From Gelidibacter sp. (lineage in GTDB: Bacteria > Bacteroidota > Bacteroidia > Flavobacteriales > Flavobacteriaceae), in contig JAAFHC010000046.1 in NCBI GenBank assembly GCA_010906935.1, positions 1 through 40,020 of the forward strand: a DNA stretch of 40,020 bases, in the 5' to 3' direction. The notes below the pieces were generated by a model. It was not told the origin of the DNA and did no database searches. It saw nothing but the letters and a program-made list of their open reading frames with translations. How positions within the stretch are numbered: the stretch's first letter is position 1; every line of letters begins with the position of its first letter. The position numbers and the translations under genes are program-made. Positions 33,112 to 40,020 of this stretch are shown piece after piece.

Positions 33112-33142
33112 TTTGTTATCACTAAAATAGTTTGTACATTTG
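33112..33142 (+). promoter_or_regulatory. Promoter of the rplM-rpsI operon
   Basis: TTTG (33112-33115) and TACATTTG (33135-33142) are 19 bases apart, an exact fit to the flavobacterial consensus. Transcription should start around 33148, just inside a small hairpin (TCCCT-TTTT-AGGGA, 33146-33159). That gives a leader of about 50 bases before the GTG at 33198. Confidence 0.85.
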
Positions 33143-33197
33143 CACTCCCTTTTTAGGGACAAAAAATGAATGTTTAACTATAACAAAGAATTTAATT

Positions 33198-33653
33198 GTG
33201 AGTAAATTAAGTTACAAAACAGTATCAGCTAACAAAAATACCGTTACTAAGGAGTGGGTATTGGTTGATGCAGACGGCCAAACGTTGGGTCGTATAGCTT
33301 CTGGAATAGCCATGCTAATCAGAGGTAAATACAAAACAAATTACACGCCTCACGTAGATTGCGGAGACAATGTAGTTGTTATCAACGCCGACAAAATTAA
33401 TCTAACAGGTAAAAAATGGGGTGACAAAACCTATATTCGTCACACTGGCTATCCTGGAGGACAACGATCGTTAACTGCTATTGAAATGTTCGATAAAGAC
33501 CCTACCCGTCTTGTTGAAAAAGCAGTAAAAGGAATGTTACCTAAAAACAAATTAGGAAGCGCTCTTTTCAGAAATTTATATGTTTATGCAGGTACTGAGC
33601 ACCAACAAACGGCTCAAACACCAAGAACCATTAACCTTAACGATCTAAAATAA
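33198..33653 (+). CDS. rplM: 50S ribosomal protein L13
   Basis: This 151-residue protein is the usual length in Bacteroidota. SYKTVSANKNTVTKEWVLVDADGQTLGR, YTPHVDCGDNVVVINA, HTGYPGGQ and VEKAVKGMLPKNKLG are all standard L13 features. L13 binds 23S rRNA early in 50S assembly. The start is set to GTG at 33198 (VSKLSYKT) because the longer frame from 33132 runs back through the promoter and has no L13 similarity. It is 2 bases from rpsI, one operon. Confidence 0.96.
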   Translation: MSKLSYKTVSANKNTVTKEWVLVDADGQTLGRIASGIAMLIRGKYKTNYTPHVDCGDNVVVINADKINLTGKKWGDKTYIRHTGYPGGQRSLTAIEMFDKDPTRLVEKAVKGMLPKNKLGSALFRNLYVYAGTEHQQTAQTPRTINLNDLK

Positions 33654-33655
33654 TA

Positions 33656-34042
33656 ATGGAAATAATACACAAAATAGGTAGAAGAAAAACAGCAGTTGCG
33701 CGTGTTTATGTTTCTGACGGTACTGGAAGCATTACTATCAACAAAAGAGAGTTTAAAAACTACTTTACAACAGCCGCATTACAATATAAAGTTTTACAGC
33801 CGCTTACTTTAACAGATCATGTAACTTCATTTGACATTAAAGTAAATGTTTTTGGAGGAGGAATTACCGGACAAGCAGAAGCTATTCGTTTGGCACTTTC
33901 AAGAGCTATGGTTGAATTAAATGCTGAAAACAGATTGATTCTTAAACCAGAAGGATTACTTACCAGAGACCCAAGAATGGTTGAACGTAAAAAATTCGGT
34001 CAAAAGAAAGCAAGAAAAAAATTCCAATTCTCAAAACGTTAA
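33656..34042 (+). CDS. rpsI: 30S ribosomal protein S9
   Basis: This 128-residue protein has IGRRKTAVARVYVSDGTGSITINKR at the start, FGGGITGQAEAIRLALSRAM in the middle and the basic tail RKKFGQKKARKKFQFSKR, which reaches the P-site tRNA in the 30S subunit. It begins 2 bases after rplM, as in most bacteria, and shares its promoter. Confidence 0.98.
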   Translation: MEIIHKIGRRKTAVARVYVSDGTGSITINKREFKNYFTTAALQYKVLQPLTLTDHVTSFDIKVNVFGGGITGQAEAIRLALSRAMVELNAENRLILKPEGLLTRDPRMVERKKFGQKKARKKFQFSKR

Positions 34043-34061
34043 TCGTTTATTTGAATTGCTT

Positions 34062-34188
34062 CACCAATTTTTTTGGTGGTTCATTGAAATTAAAATTAAT
34101 CACAAAGTTGTCGTTGATCAGTCAATGATTGACAAAAGTTTAGCATCCAAATAGGTAAGATCGGGTTTCCGCTACTTACCTATTGCTA
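34062..34188 (+). promoter_or_regulatory. Structured leader upstream of rpsB
   Basis: The 175-base rpsI-rpsB gap holds CACCAA...TTGGTG (34062-34078), the palindrome GTCAATGATTGAC (34121-34133), and a strong stem, AATAGGTAAG (34150-34159) with CTTACCTATT (34175-34184). The stem is extended by TAGC (34141-34144) with GCTA (34185-34188), and its loop contains CGGGTTTCCGC. It ends 29 bases before the rpsB ATG. It is a candidate autoregulatory S2 leader; the first hairpin could also end the rpsI transcript. No TAnnTTTG box was found in the gap. Confidence 0.55.
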
Positions 34189-34217
34189 GCTCAACGGAAC
34201 GTAAACTAAATAACAAA

Positions 34218-34955
34218 ATGACAAAAATTGAAATTAAAGACTTATTAGATGCAGGTGTACACTTCGGTCACCTAACAAGAAAATGGAATCCAAACATGGC
34301 TCCTTATATTTATGGAGAACGTAACGGAATTCATATTATTGACCTTTACAAAACTGCTGCAAAAATTGATGAAGCTGCAGATGCACTTCAAAAAATCGCA
34401 AATTCAGGAAGAAAAATTCTTTTTGTAGCCACAAAAAAACAAGCAAAAGAAATTATCGCAGAAAAATCTGCCAGCATAAACATGCCATACATCACTGAAA
34501 GATGGCCTGGTGGAATGTTGACAAATTTTGTTACCATTAGAAAAGCTGTTAAAAAAATGACAGTTATTGACAGAATGAAAGTTGATGGGTCTTTTGATGC
34601 ACTTTCAAAAAGAGAAAAATTACAAATCAACCGCCAAAGAGAAAAATTAGAAAAAAACTTAGGTTCTGTTGCTGATATGACTCGTTTGCCAGGCGCAATT
34701 TTTGTTATTGACGTAAAAAAAGAACACATTGCTGTTGCTGAGGCAAAAAACTTAAATATTCCAATTTTTGCCATGGTTGACACAAACTCTGACCCAAGAG
34801 GTTTAGACTATGTAATTCCATCAAACGATGATGCATCTAAATCAATCAACAAAGTTTTAGGTTATATTATCGACGCTATCGCTGAAGGCTTGTCTGACAG
34901 AAAAACAACAAAAGACAAACCATCTGATGGTGAAGCTGACGAAAAAGGGGAATAA
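34218..34955 (+). CDS. rpsB: 30S ribosomal protein S2
   Basis: This 245-residue protein starts IEIKDLLDAGVHFGHLTRKWNPNM and includes YGERNGIHIIDLYKT, ERWPGGMLTNFVTIRKA, LPGAIFVIDVKKEHIAVAEA and DTNSDPRGLDYVIPSNDDA, all typical of S2. It is needed for 30S assembly and initiation. The C-terminus is a short charged tail. It is followed by tsf 60 bases on, the normal bacterial pairing, and is preceded by a structured leader. Confidence 0.98.
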   Translation: MTKIEIKDLLDAGVHFGHLTRKWNPNMAPYIYGERNGIHIIDLYKTAAKIDEAADALQKIANSGRKILFVATKKQAKEIIAEKSASINMPYITERWPGGMLTNFVTIRKAVKKMTVIDRMKVDGSFDALSKREKLQINRQREKLEKNLGSVADMTRLPGAIFVIDVKKEHIAVAEAKNLNIPIFAMVDTNSDPRGLDYVIPSNDDASKSINKVLGYIIDAIAEGLSDRKTTKDKPSDGEADEKGE

Positions 34956-35015
34956 ACTAAATAATTAATGTATCACTTTTGAATGTTAAAAATTCAATAA
35001 AAAAATATTAAAAAA

Positions 35016-35981
35016 ATGGCACAAATTACAGCCGCAGAAGTAAATAATTTAAGAAAAGCTACCGGAGCTGGCATGATGGATTGCAAAAATGCACTTGTTG
35101 AAGCCGAAGGAGATTTTGATAAAGCAATTGAAATTTTGCGTAAAAAAGGACAAAAAGTTGCCGCAAACAGAGCTGATAGAGATTCTAGTGAAGGCGCTGT
35201 TATTGCGAAAGTTAACGCCGAAAACACCGTTGGTGTAATCGTTTCATTAAACTGTGAAACAGATTTTGTTGCTAAAAACGACGCTTTTGTTGCTTTGGCG
35301 ACCAAATTCGCTGAAATTGCAATTGACTATAATTCAAAAGAAGATTTTTTAAATGCTGACTTTGGAGGAATTACAGTTGCTGAAAAATTAATTGAGCAAA
35401 CTGGCGTTATTGGTGAAAAACTAGAAATTGGCGCTTTTGAAAAAGTGACCGGTAAATTTGTTGGTTTTTACATTCATGCAGGAAATAAAATTGCTGCTGT
35501 GACTGCATTATCTGATAATGTTGACGGCGCAAGTGTTGTTGCCAGAGACATTTCTATGCAAGCTGCCGCAATGGGCGCAAAAACTTTATCTTACAAAGAT
35601 TTCGATCCTAATTTTGTTGCTTCTGAAACTGAAGCCAGAATTGCAGTGATAGAAAAAGAGAATATTGAATTTGGCCGATTGGGAAAAACCCTTAAACATG
35701 TGCCAGTTTACATTTCCAGAATGCAATTGACAGATGAGGTAATTGCACAAGCTAAAGAAGATTTAAAAGCGGAACTTAAAGCTGAAGGCAAACCTGAAGC
35801 AATTTGGGATAAAATTCTTCCGGGAAAATTGGAAAGATTTCTTTCTGACAACACAACGTTAGACCAAGAACTTTGTCTATTAGACCAAGTTTTCATCAAA
35901 GACGACAAATTGACCGTTGCAGATTACGTAAAAACTATTGGTGTTACTGTTACCGACTTTAAAAGAGTTTCGTTAGCATAA
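35016..35981 (+). CDS. tsf: Elongation factor Ts
   Basis: This 321-residue protein exchanges GDP for GTP on EF-Tu. The N-terminal UBA-like domain has LRKATGAGMMDCKNALVEAEGD and the catalytic TDFVAKND-type segment (NCETDFVAKNDAF). The two core subdomains follow, and the C-terminal half includes a coiled region (EAIWDKILPGKLERFLSDNT). It is longer than the E. coli protein (283) and close to the length I expect in this group. It is downstream of rpsB and ends with a clear terminator. Confidence 0.97.
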   Translation: MAQITAAEVNNLRKATGAGMMDCKNALVEAEGDFDKAIEILRKKGQKVAANRADRDSSEGAVIAKVNAENTVGVIVSLNCETDFVAKNDAFVALATKFAEIAIDYNSKEDFLNADFGGITVAEKLIEQTGVIGEKLEIGAFEKVTGKFVGFYIHAGNKIAAVTALSDNVDGASVVARDISMQAAAMGAKTLSYKDFDPNFVASETEARIAVIEKENIEFGRLGKTLKHVPVYISRMQLTDEVIAQAKEDLKAELKAEGKPEAIWDKILPGKLERFLSDNTTLDQELCLLDQVFIKDDKLTVADYVKTIGVTVTDFKRVSLA

Positions 35982-36000
35982 TTTTTCACCATATAAATTT

Positions 36001-36030
36001 AAAAAACTCGCTTTTCAGCGAGTTTTTTTT
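36001..36030 (+). terminator. Terminator after tsf
   Basis: AAAAAACTCGC (36001-36011) and GCGAGTTTTTT (36018-36028) form an 11-bp stem around TTTTCA, followed by more T residues. This is a textbook intrinsic terminator closing the rpsB-tsf unit. Confidence 0.95.
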
Positions 36031-36136
36031 TGTTTTATGCTTTAATGAAAACACTTCGACAAAAAAAATTGATCCATAACAACTGTGTTATTTTTACTGA
36101 ACAGTAACATTGCCTTTTTACTTCTACAATATTTCT

Positions 36137-36144
36137 TATATTTG
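36137..36144 (+). promoter_or_regulatory. -7 box of pyrH
   Basis: TATATTTG fits TAnnTTTG and lies 20 bases before the pyrH ATG at 36164. The nearest TTG upstream (36110-36112) is 24 bases away, slightly long. Its place inside the extended frame argues against the ATG at 36110... as the start. Confidence 0.65.
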
Positions 36145-36163
36145 CATAACTTTTAAAAAAATT

Positions 36164-36871
36164 ATGGCTTATAAAAGAATTCTGCTAAAATTAAGTGGTG
36201 AAGCACTTATGGGTGATCGCCAATACGGTATAGATCCAAAACGTTTATCGGCCTATGCTGAAGAAATCAAAAAAATTGTGAACAACGGAATTGAAGTTGC
36301 CATTGTGATAGGAGGCGGAAACATTTTTAGAGGCGTAGCTGGAGCTAGTAATGGAATTGACAGAGTCCAGGGAGATTATATGGGAATGTTGGCCACTATT
36401 ATAAACGGTTTGGCTTTACAAAGCGCCATTGAAGCCATTGGCATAAAAACAAGATTGCTTACGGCCATAAAAATGGAACAGGTTGCGGAACCTTTTATCA
36501 AAAGAAGGGCTGTTCGACATTTGGAAAAAGGTCGTGTGGTGATATTTGGAGGTGGTACCGGAAATCCGTATTTCACTACAGATACTGCCGCCGTTTTAAG
36601 AGCGATAGAAATTAGTGCCGATGTTATTTTAAAAGGTACGCGTGTTGATGGTATTTACACATCAGACCCAGAAAAAAACAAAGACGCCATTAAATTTGAT
36701 ACCATTACCTTTAAAGATGTATTGAGTAAAGGTTTAAAAATAATGGATACCACAGCATTTACTTTAAGTCAGGAAAATAATTTACCCATTATTATTTTTG
36801 ATATGAATGTTGAAGGAAATTTAGAAAAAGTGATTTCCGGAGAAAATATTGGAACAAAAGTTGATAAATAA
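36164..36871 (+). CDS. pyrH: Uridylate kinase
   Basis: This 235-residue cytoplasmic hexamer phosphorylates UMP to UDP in pyrimidine nucleotide synthesis. [60 protein letters not shown] and [19 protein letters not shown] are the amino-acid-kinase landmarks. The start MAYKRILLK at 36164 is preferred over an in-frame start 18 codons upstream, because the upstream part is unlike the family and overlaps the promoter box. It is 23 bases before frr, with which it forms an operon. Confidence 0.97.
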   Translation: MAYKRILLKLSGEALMGDRQYGIDPKRLSAYAEEIKKIVNNGIEVAIVIGGGNIFRGVAGASNGIDRVQGDYMGMLATIINGLALQSAIEAIGIKTRLLTAIKMEQVAEPFIKRRAVRHLEKGRVVIFGGGTGNPYFTTDTAAVLRAIEISADVILKGTRVDGIYTSDPEKNKDAIKFDTITFKDVLSKGLKIMDTTAFTLSQENNLPIIIFDMNVEGNLEKVISGENIGTKVDK

Positions 36872-36894
36872 ACCTAAAATTTATTTTTACAATT

Positions 36895-37449
36895 ATGGAT
36901 GAAGAATTAGACTTTATTATTGATAGCACAAAAGAATTGATGCAAAATTCAATTCTGCATTTAGAAAAAGAGTTCAGAAATATTAGGGCAGGAAAAGCAA
37001 GTCCGGCAATGTTAGGGAATGTTAACGTTGATTATTATGGCTCACAAACGCCGTTGGCGCAAATTGCAAACGTAAGCACTATGGACGCACACACCATAAC
37101 GGTTCAGCCTTGGGAAAAAAATATGTTACACGGTATTGAGAAAGCGATTATGTTGGCCAATTTAGGATTTAACCCAATGAATAATGGGGATATTATTATT
37201 ATTAATGTACCGGTTTTAACAGAAGAAAGAAGAAGAGAACTTTCCAAACAAGCGAAAGTTGCCACTGAATTTGCAAAAGTGAGTATTAGAAATGGCCGCA
37301 GGGAAGCGATGGGCGAAATTAAAAAAGCGGAAGCTTCTGAAGACATGCAAGCCAATGCCGAAATCAGCATTCAAAAATTAACAGATTCATTTATTGCTGA
37401 AGTTGACAATCATTATAAAATTAAAGATCAGGAAATAATGAAAGTTTAA
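36895..37449 (+). CDS. frr: Ribosome recycling factor
   Basis: This 184-residue protein, with EF-G, splits post-termination ribosomes. The tRNA-shaped fold is indicated by LEKEFRNIRAGKASPAMLGNVNVDYYGS, VQPWEKNMLHGIEKAIMLANLGFNP and LTEERRRELSKQAKV. The pyrH-frr order is the standard bacterial one. A hairpin follows at 37483-37506. Confidence 0.98.
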   Translation: MDEELDFIIDSTKELMQNSILHLEKEFRNIRAGKASPAMLGNVNVDYYGSQTPLAQIANVSTMDAHTITVQPWEKNMLHGIEKAIMLANLGFNPMNNGDIIIINVPVLTEERRRELSKQAKVATEFAKVSIRNGRREAMGEIKKAEASEDMQANAEISIQKLTDSFIAEVDNHYKIKDQEIMKV

Positions 37450-37482
37450 TTTTTCTAAAAAGTTAAACTTATCAAAAAAAAT

Positions 37483-37506
37483 CAAAGCACTCTTATGGGT
37501 GCTTTG
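37483..37506. terminator. Hairpin after frr
   Basis: CAAAGCAC (37483-37490) and GTGCTTTG (37499-37506) pair perfectly over 8 bp with an 8-base loop. On the plus strand only a weak T-rich tail (TTATTACTTT) follows; the minus strand has a better T tract. It probably ends the pyrH-frr unit. Confidence 0.65.
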
Positions 37507-37515
37507 TTATTACTT

Positions 37516-37523
37516 TATATTTG
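37516..37523 (+). promoter_or_regulatory. -7 box of the DUF5686 gene
   Basis: TATATTTG matches TAnnTTTG and lies 26 bases before the ATG at 37550. No clear -33 TTG at the right distance is present, since the terminator hairpin occupies that place. Confidence 0.5.
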
Positions 37524-37549
37524 CTATTGCTTATTGAAAAAAATATTAA

Positions 37550-40020
37550 ATGAAACACTTCTTTTTCTTATTATTGCTATTTCCATTATTTTCTATTTCC
37601 CAAAACCAAATCCAAGGAATTATATTGGACAGCAAAACCAAGCAACCATTGCCTTTTGCCACAATTACAACTTCTTCAAATTTTGGAACATTGACTGATG
37701 TTGATGGGAAATTTTCCATAAAATCGACAAAATCAATAACGCAAATAAGCATTTCGTATGTTGGTTATGAATCTCTTATCTTTCCAATTACTAAAAACGA
37801 AAAATTTATTAAAATATCCTTAAATCCAAAAATTGAAAGTTTAAGGGAAGTTCAAATAGTTGCCAAAGAAAATCCGGCCCTGCAAATTGTTAGAAATACC
37901 ATTAAAAATAAACCTAAAAATGATATTGAAAAATCGTTAAATTCCTTCAAATTTAATACCTACAATAAAATATTGGTTACCGCAAATCCCGACTCCATAA
38001 GCGGAAACATAGATTCTATATTTGTGCTTAAAGAAGGTAAAAAACAATTTAAAAAATTGGATTCTTCAAATTTCAAATTCAAAAAGGAAATTGACAAATC
38101 GCACTTATACATTTCAGAAAAAATTTCTGAATTTCAATTTCAAAAAGGAAAAGGAAAAAAAGAAGTGATTATGGCTTCAAGAATGGCAGGTTTAAAACAA
38201 CCAATTTATGAATTACTGGCGGTGACTTTTCAGGATTTGTCTTTTTACAATGAATTTTATGTTCTTGCCGGAACCAAGTATATCAATCCAATTGCTGATG
38301 ATGCGCTAAAAACATACAATTATAAAATATTGGATACTGTAAAAACAGCATCTGGAAGTTCCATTCTCATTTATTTCAAACCCAAAGAAAAAAAAGAAAT
38401 TTTAGGAATTGAAGGCGTATTATATATTGATATCCGAAGTTTTGCCCTAACAAAAGCAATTGCCGAGTTAAAAGGAATGATCAATGTGAAAGCAACGCAA
38501 AATTACACTTACATTAAACCCGACAACATTTGGTTTCCACAAGAAATGGATGTGGTATTAAAAAAGGGAGACAATAATGAGCGTATCTCCTTATTTGGCG
38601 GCACCATAAAATTTGGTGAACGGAAAAAAAATGATTCAATTACATCAACAAAAACTAAAAGTGAAGGAGATGTTACTTATTTTATATCAAAAGCAACAAA
38701 TTCAAACATTGAAATAAACACCCCAATTGTGGTTAAAAGCGCTGCGCCAACCATACAATTTAATGATGATGCCGCGAAAAAAAAGGAAGATTTTTGGGAC
38801 AGCTACAGAACCGATTCTATTTCTGAAAGAGGAAAAAATACCTACAAAAGGTTAGACAGCATTGTTGAAGTTGAAGGAGAGGATGTTGAGAAAAAGATTA
38901 ACATTGCTCGAAATATGTTGAAAGGCATATATCCTACAAAATATATTAATTTAAATCTGGGAAAAATTCTAAATTTCAACAATTACGAAGGATTCAGACT
39001 TGGTTTTGGCGGTGAAACAAATTCAAATTTTTCAAGCATCTTTAAACTGGAATCTTACTTGGCGTATGGGACAAAAGATACCGATTTTAAGTACACTTTA
39101 GGCACTTCATTCCGCATAAATAAAAATACAAATACTTGGATTGGTGCCAATTACACCAACGATATAAAAGAGGCTGCTTCTTTAGACTTTATTTCCATAA
39201 ATACCTCGTTTAGTTTACTGAACTTAAGAAATCTATATCTTGATCAGTTTTACAACTATAAAACGCTTAGTTTAAATTTAAAGCATGACATTCGCCCAAA
39301 TTTAGAAGCAGAATTTCAATTAAGCACCGGCGATTACAATCCTTTGTTCAACTATCAATATATTTCATCTGCTAAAAACTTATCGGAATATAGTTTAACA
39401 ACGGCCCTTTTTGGGTTTCAATTCAATCCAAAAAACACTTATATGAATTCCCCGATTGGAAAATTAACTTTAAAAAATGAATTTCCGCAATTTACATTTC
39501 AAGTGACAAAAAGTTTTGAAAATGTGTTGAACAGCGATTTCGATTTTACACAAGTAAATTTCCGGGTAACACATCAAATAAAACGTCTTCAAAAAGCAAC
39601 TACAAACATTGTGGCTGAAGGAGGAATTGTTTTTGGTGATGCGCCAATATCCCATTTATTTAATGCAACTCCCAATGCTTCGTTCAAAAATCCTTGGGCA
39701 AAAAGAATTGGATTTGCGAGTAAAAACAGCTTTGAAACCATGGGATATAACGAATTTATTTCAGACAGATTCGCCGCAATTCACATCAAACACGAATTAA
39801 AACCGTTTAATTTTGGGTCTAAATTTAAGCCTCAATTAATTTTTGCAACAAGTGCTGCCATCGGCGACATTGAGAACCCAACGTACCATAACGGATTGAC
39901 GTTTAAAAGTTTAAAAAATGGCTATTTGGAAAGTGGGTTTGAGTTAAAAAGTATATTTAAAGGTTTCGGGCTAAGCACATTTTATAGATATGGCGCCAAC
40001 AGCAATGCTGAGTGGAGCGA
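37550..40020 (+). CDS. DUF5686 / carboxypeptidase-regulatory-like outer membrane protein (3' end off window)
   Basis: The frame is open from the ATG to the window edge (823 codons seen), so the C-terminus is missing. The signal peptide MKHFFFLLLLFPLFSISQ is followed by a carboxypeptidase-regulatory-like plug-type domain (about 20-100: QGIILDSKTKQPLPFATI, GTLTDVDGKFSIKS and ISYVGYESL). The DUF5686 region comes next (TIKNKPKNDIEKSLNSFKFN, YNKILVT, MAGLKQPIYELLAVTFQDLSFY), then a long beta-barrel-like part rich in aromatic residues. Such proteins are outer-membrane proteins of Bacteroidota with homology to TonB-dependent systems; the function is not known. It follows frr but has its own promoter box. 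Confidence 0.88.
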   Translation, partial: MKHFFFLLLLFPLFSISQNQIQGIILDSKTKQPLPFATITTSSNFGTLTDVDGKFSIKSTKSITQISISYVGYESLIFPITKNEKFIKISLNPKIESLREVQIVAKENPALQIVRNTIKNKPKNDIEKSLNSFKFNTYNKILVTANPDSISGNIDSIFVLKEGKKQFKKLDSSNFKFKKEIDKSHLYISEKISEFQFQKGKGKKEVIMASRMAGLKQPIYELLAVTFQDLSFYNEFYVLAGTKYINPIADDALKTYNYKILDTVKTASGSSILIYFKPKEKKEILGIEGVLYIDIRSFALTKAIAELKGMINVKATQNYTYIKPDNIWFPQEMDVVLKKGDNNERISLFGGTIKFGERKKNDSITSTKTKSEGDVTYFISKATNSNIEINTPIVVKSAAPTIQFNDDAAKKKEDFWDSYRTDSISERGKNTYKRLDSIVEVEGEDVEKKINIARNMLKGIYPTKYINLNLGKILNFNNYEGFRLGFGGETNSNFSSIFKLESYLAYGTKDTDFKYTLGTSFRINKNTNTWIGANYTNDIKEAASLDFISINTSFSLLNLRNLYLDQFYNYKTLSLNLKHDIRPNLEAEFQLSTGDYNPLFNYQYISSAKNLSEYSLTTALFGFQFNPKNTYMNSPIGKLTLKNEFPQFTFQVTKSFENVLNSDFDFTQVNFRVTHQIKRLQKATTNIVAEGGIVFGDAPISHLFNATPNASFKNPWAKRIGFASKNSFETMGYNEFISDRFAAIHIKHELKPFNFGSKFKPQLIFATSAAIGDIENPTYHNGLTFKSLKNGYLESGFELKSIFKGFGLSTFYRYGANSNAEWS

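Noticed and set aside
33132-33197. Longer N-terminus for L13
   Set aside because: The extra 22 codons cover the promoter -7 box and leader and are unlike L13; the GTG at 33198 gives the normal length.
34388-34783. 131-codon minus-strand frame
   Set aside because: Antisense to rpsB, a certain gene.
36110-36163. 18-codon N-terminal extension of PyrH
   Set aside because: It includes the TATATTTG promoter box and is unlike the family; MAYKRILLK is the expected start.

Overview
The window comes from an AT-rich member of the Bacteroidota, most likely family Flavobacteriaceae. The evidence is a type IX secretion sorting domain, a flavobacterial putative porin, paired DUF3857 proteins, DUF2723 and DUF5686 proteins, the order rplM-rpsI-rpsB-tsf-pyrH-frr, and TAnnTTTG-type promoter boxes with almost no Shine-Dalgarno sequences. 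The genus cannot be named from this sequence.

Layout. (1) Positions 346-948 hold rnhB on the minus strand. (2) Positions 1028-6709 are an accessory island read as one tight minus-strand operon. From promoter to end it holds an XRE regulator, a small frameshifted gene, a Schlafen AlbA_2/GHKL-ATPase protein with a C-terminal KTSC domain, a free KTSC protein, a KTSC-like protein, an OLD-family ATPase with a TOPRIM nuclease, and a PD-(D/E)XK-type nuclease. A 20-bp perfect hairpin lies at the end of the operon. It looks like an uncharacterised defence system and is the main discovery candidate. (3) Positions 6911-19249 hold a porin, an NhaC antiporter, a Cys/Met-metabolism PLP enzyme with a divergent Lrp regulator, a YceI protein, two DUF3857 transglutaminase-like proteins, dtd and rsgA. 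(4) Positions 19457-19977 hold an internally deleted sigma-70 gene that keeps only its two ends, and a tRNA-Gln. (5) Positions 20149-26005 hold a DUF2723 membrane protein, a polysaccharide deacetylase, a repeat-rich gap, a thioredoxin-fold protein without its CxxC, and a membrane metallophosphoesterase. (6) Positions 26076-29968 are a surface-protein operon: a T9SS-sorted protein followed by two secreted proteins whose signal-peptide DNA is duplicated. (7) Positions 30095-37449 are housekeeping: polA with a degenerate proofreading domain, then ribosomal proteins L13, S9 and S2, EF-Ts, UMP kinase and ribosome recycling factor. (8) From 37550 a DUF5686/carboxypeptidase-regulatory-like outer membrane protein runs off the window.

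A heptamer microsatellite (TTTTAAC and relatives) recurs in several gaps. It supplies the last codons of nhaC, and a related AAAACTC repeat lies inside the deacetylase gene. Promoter boxes upstream of rplM, pyrH, rsgA, the porin and one DUF3857 gene helped to choose start codons. Family assignments rest on motifs read by eye; no database search was made.
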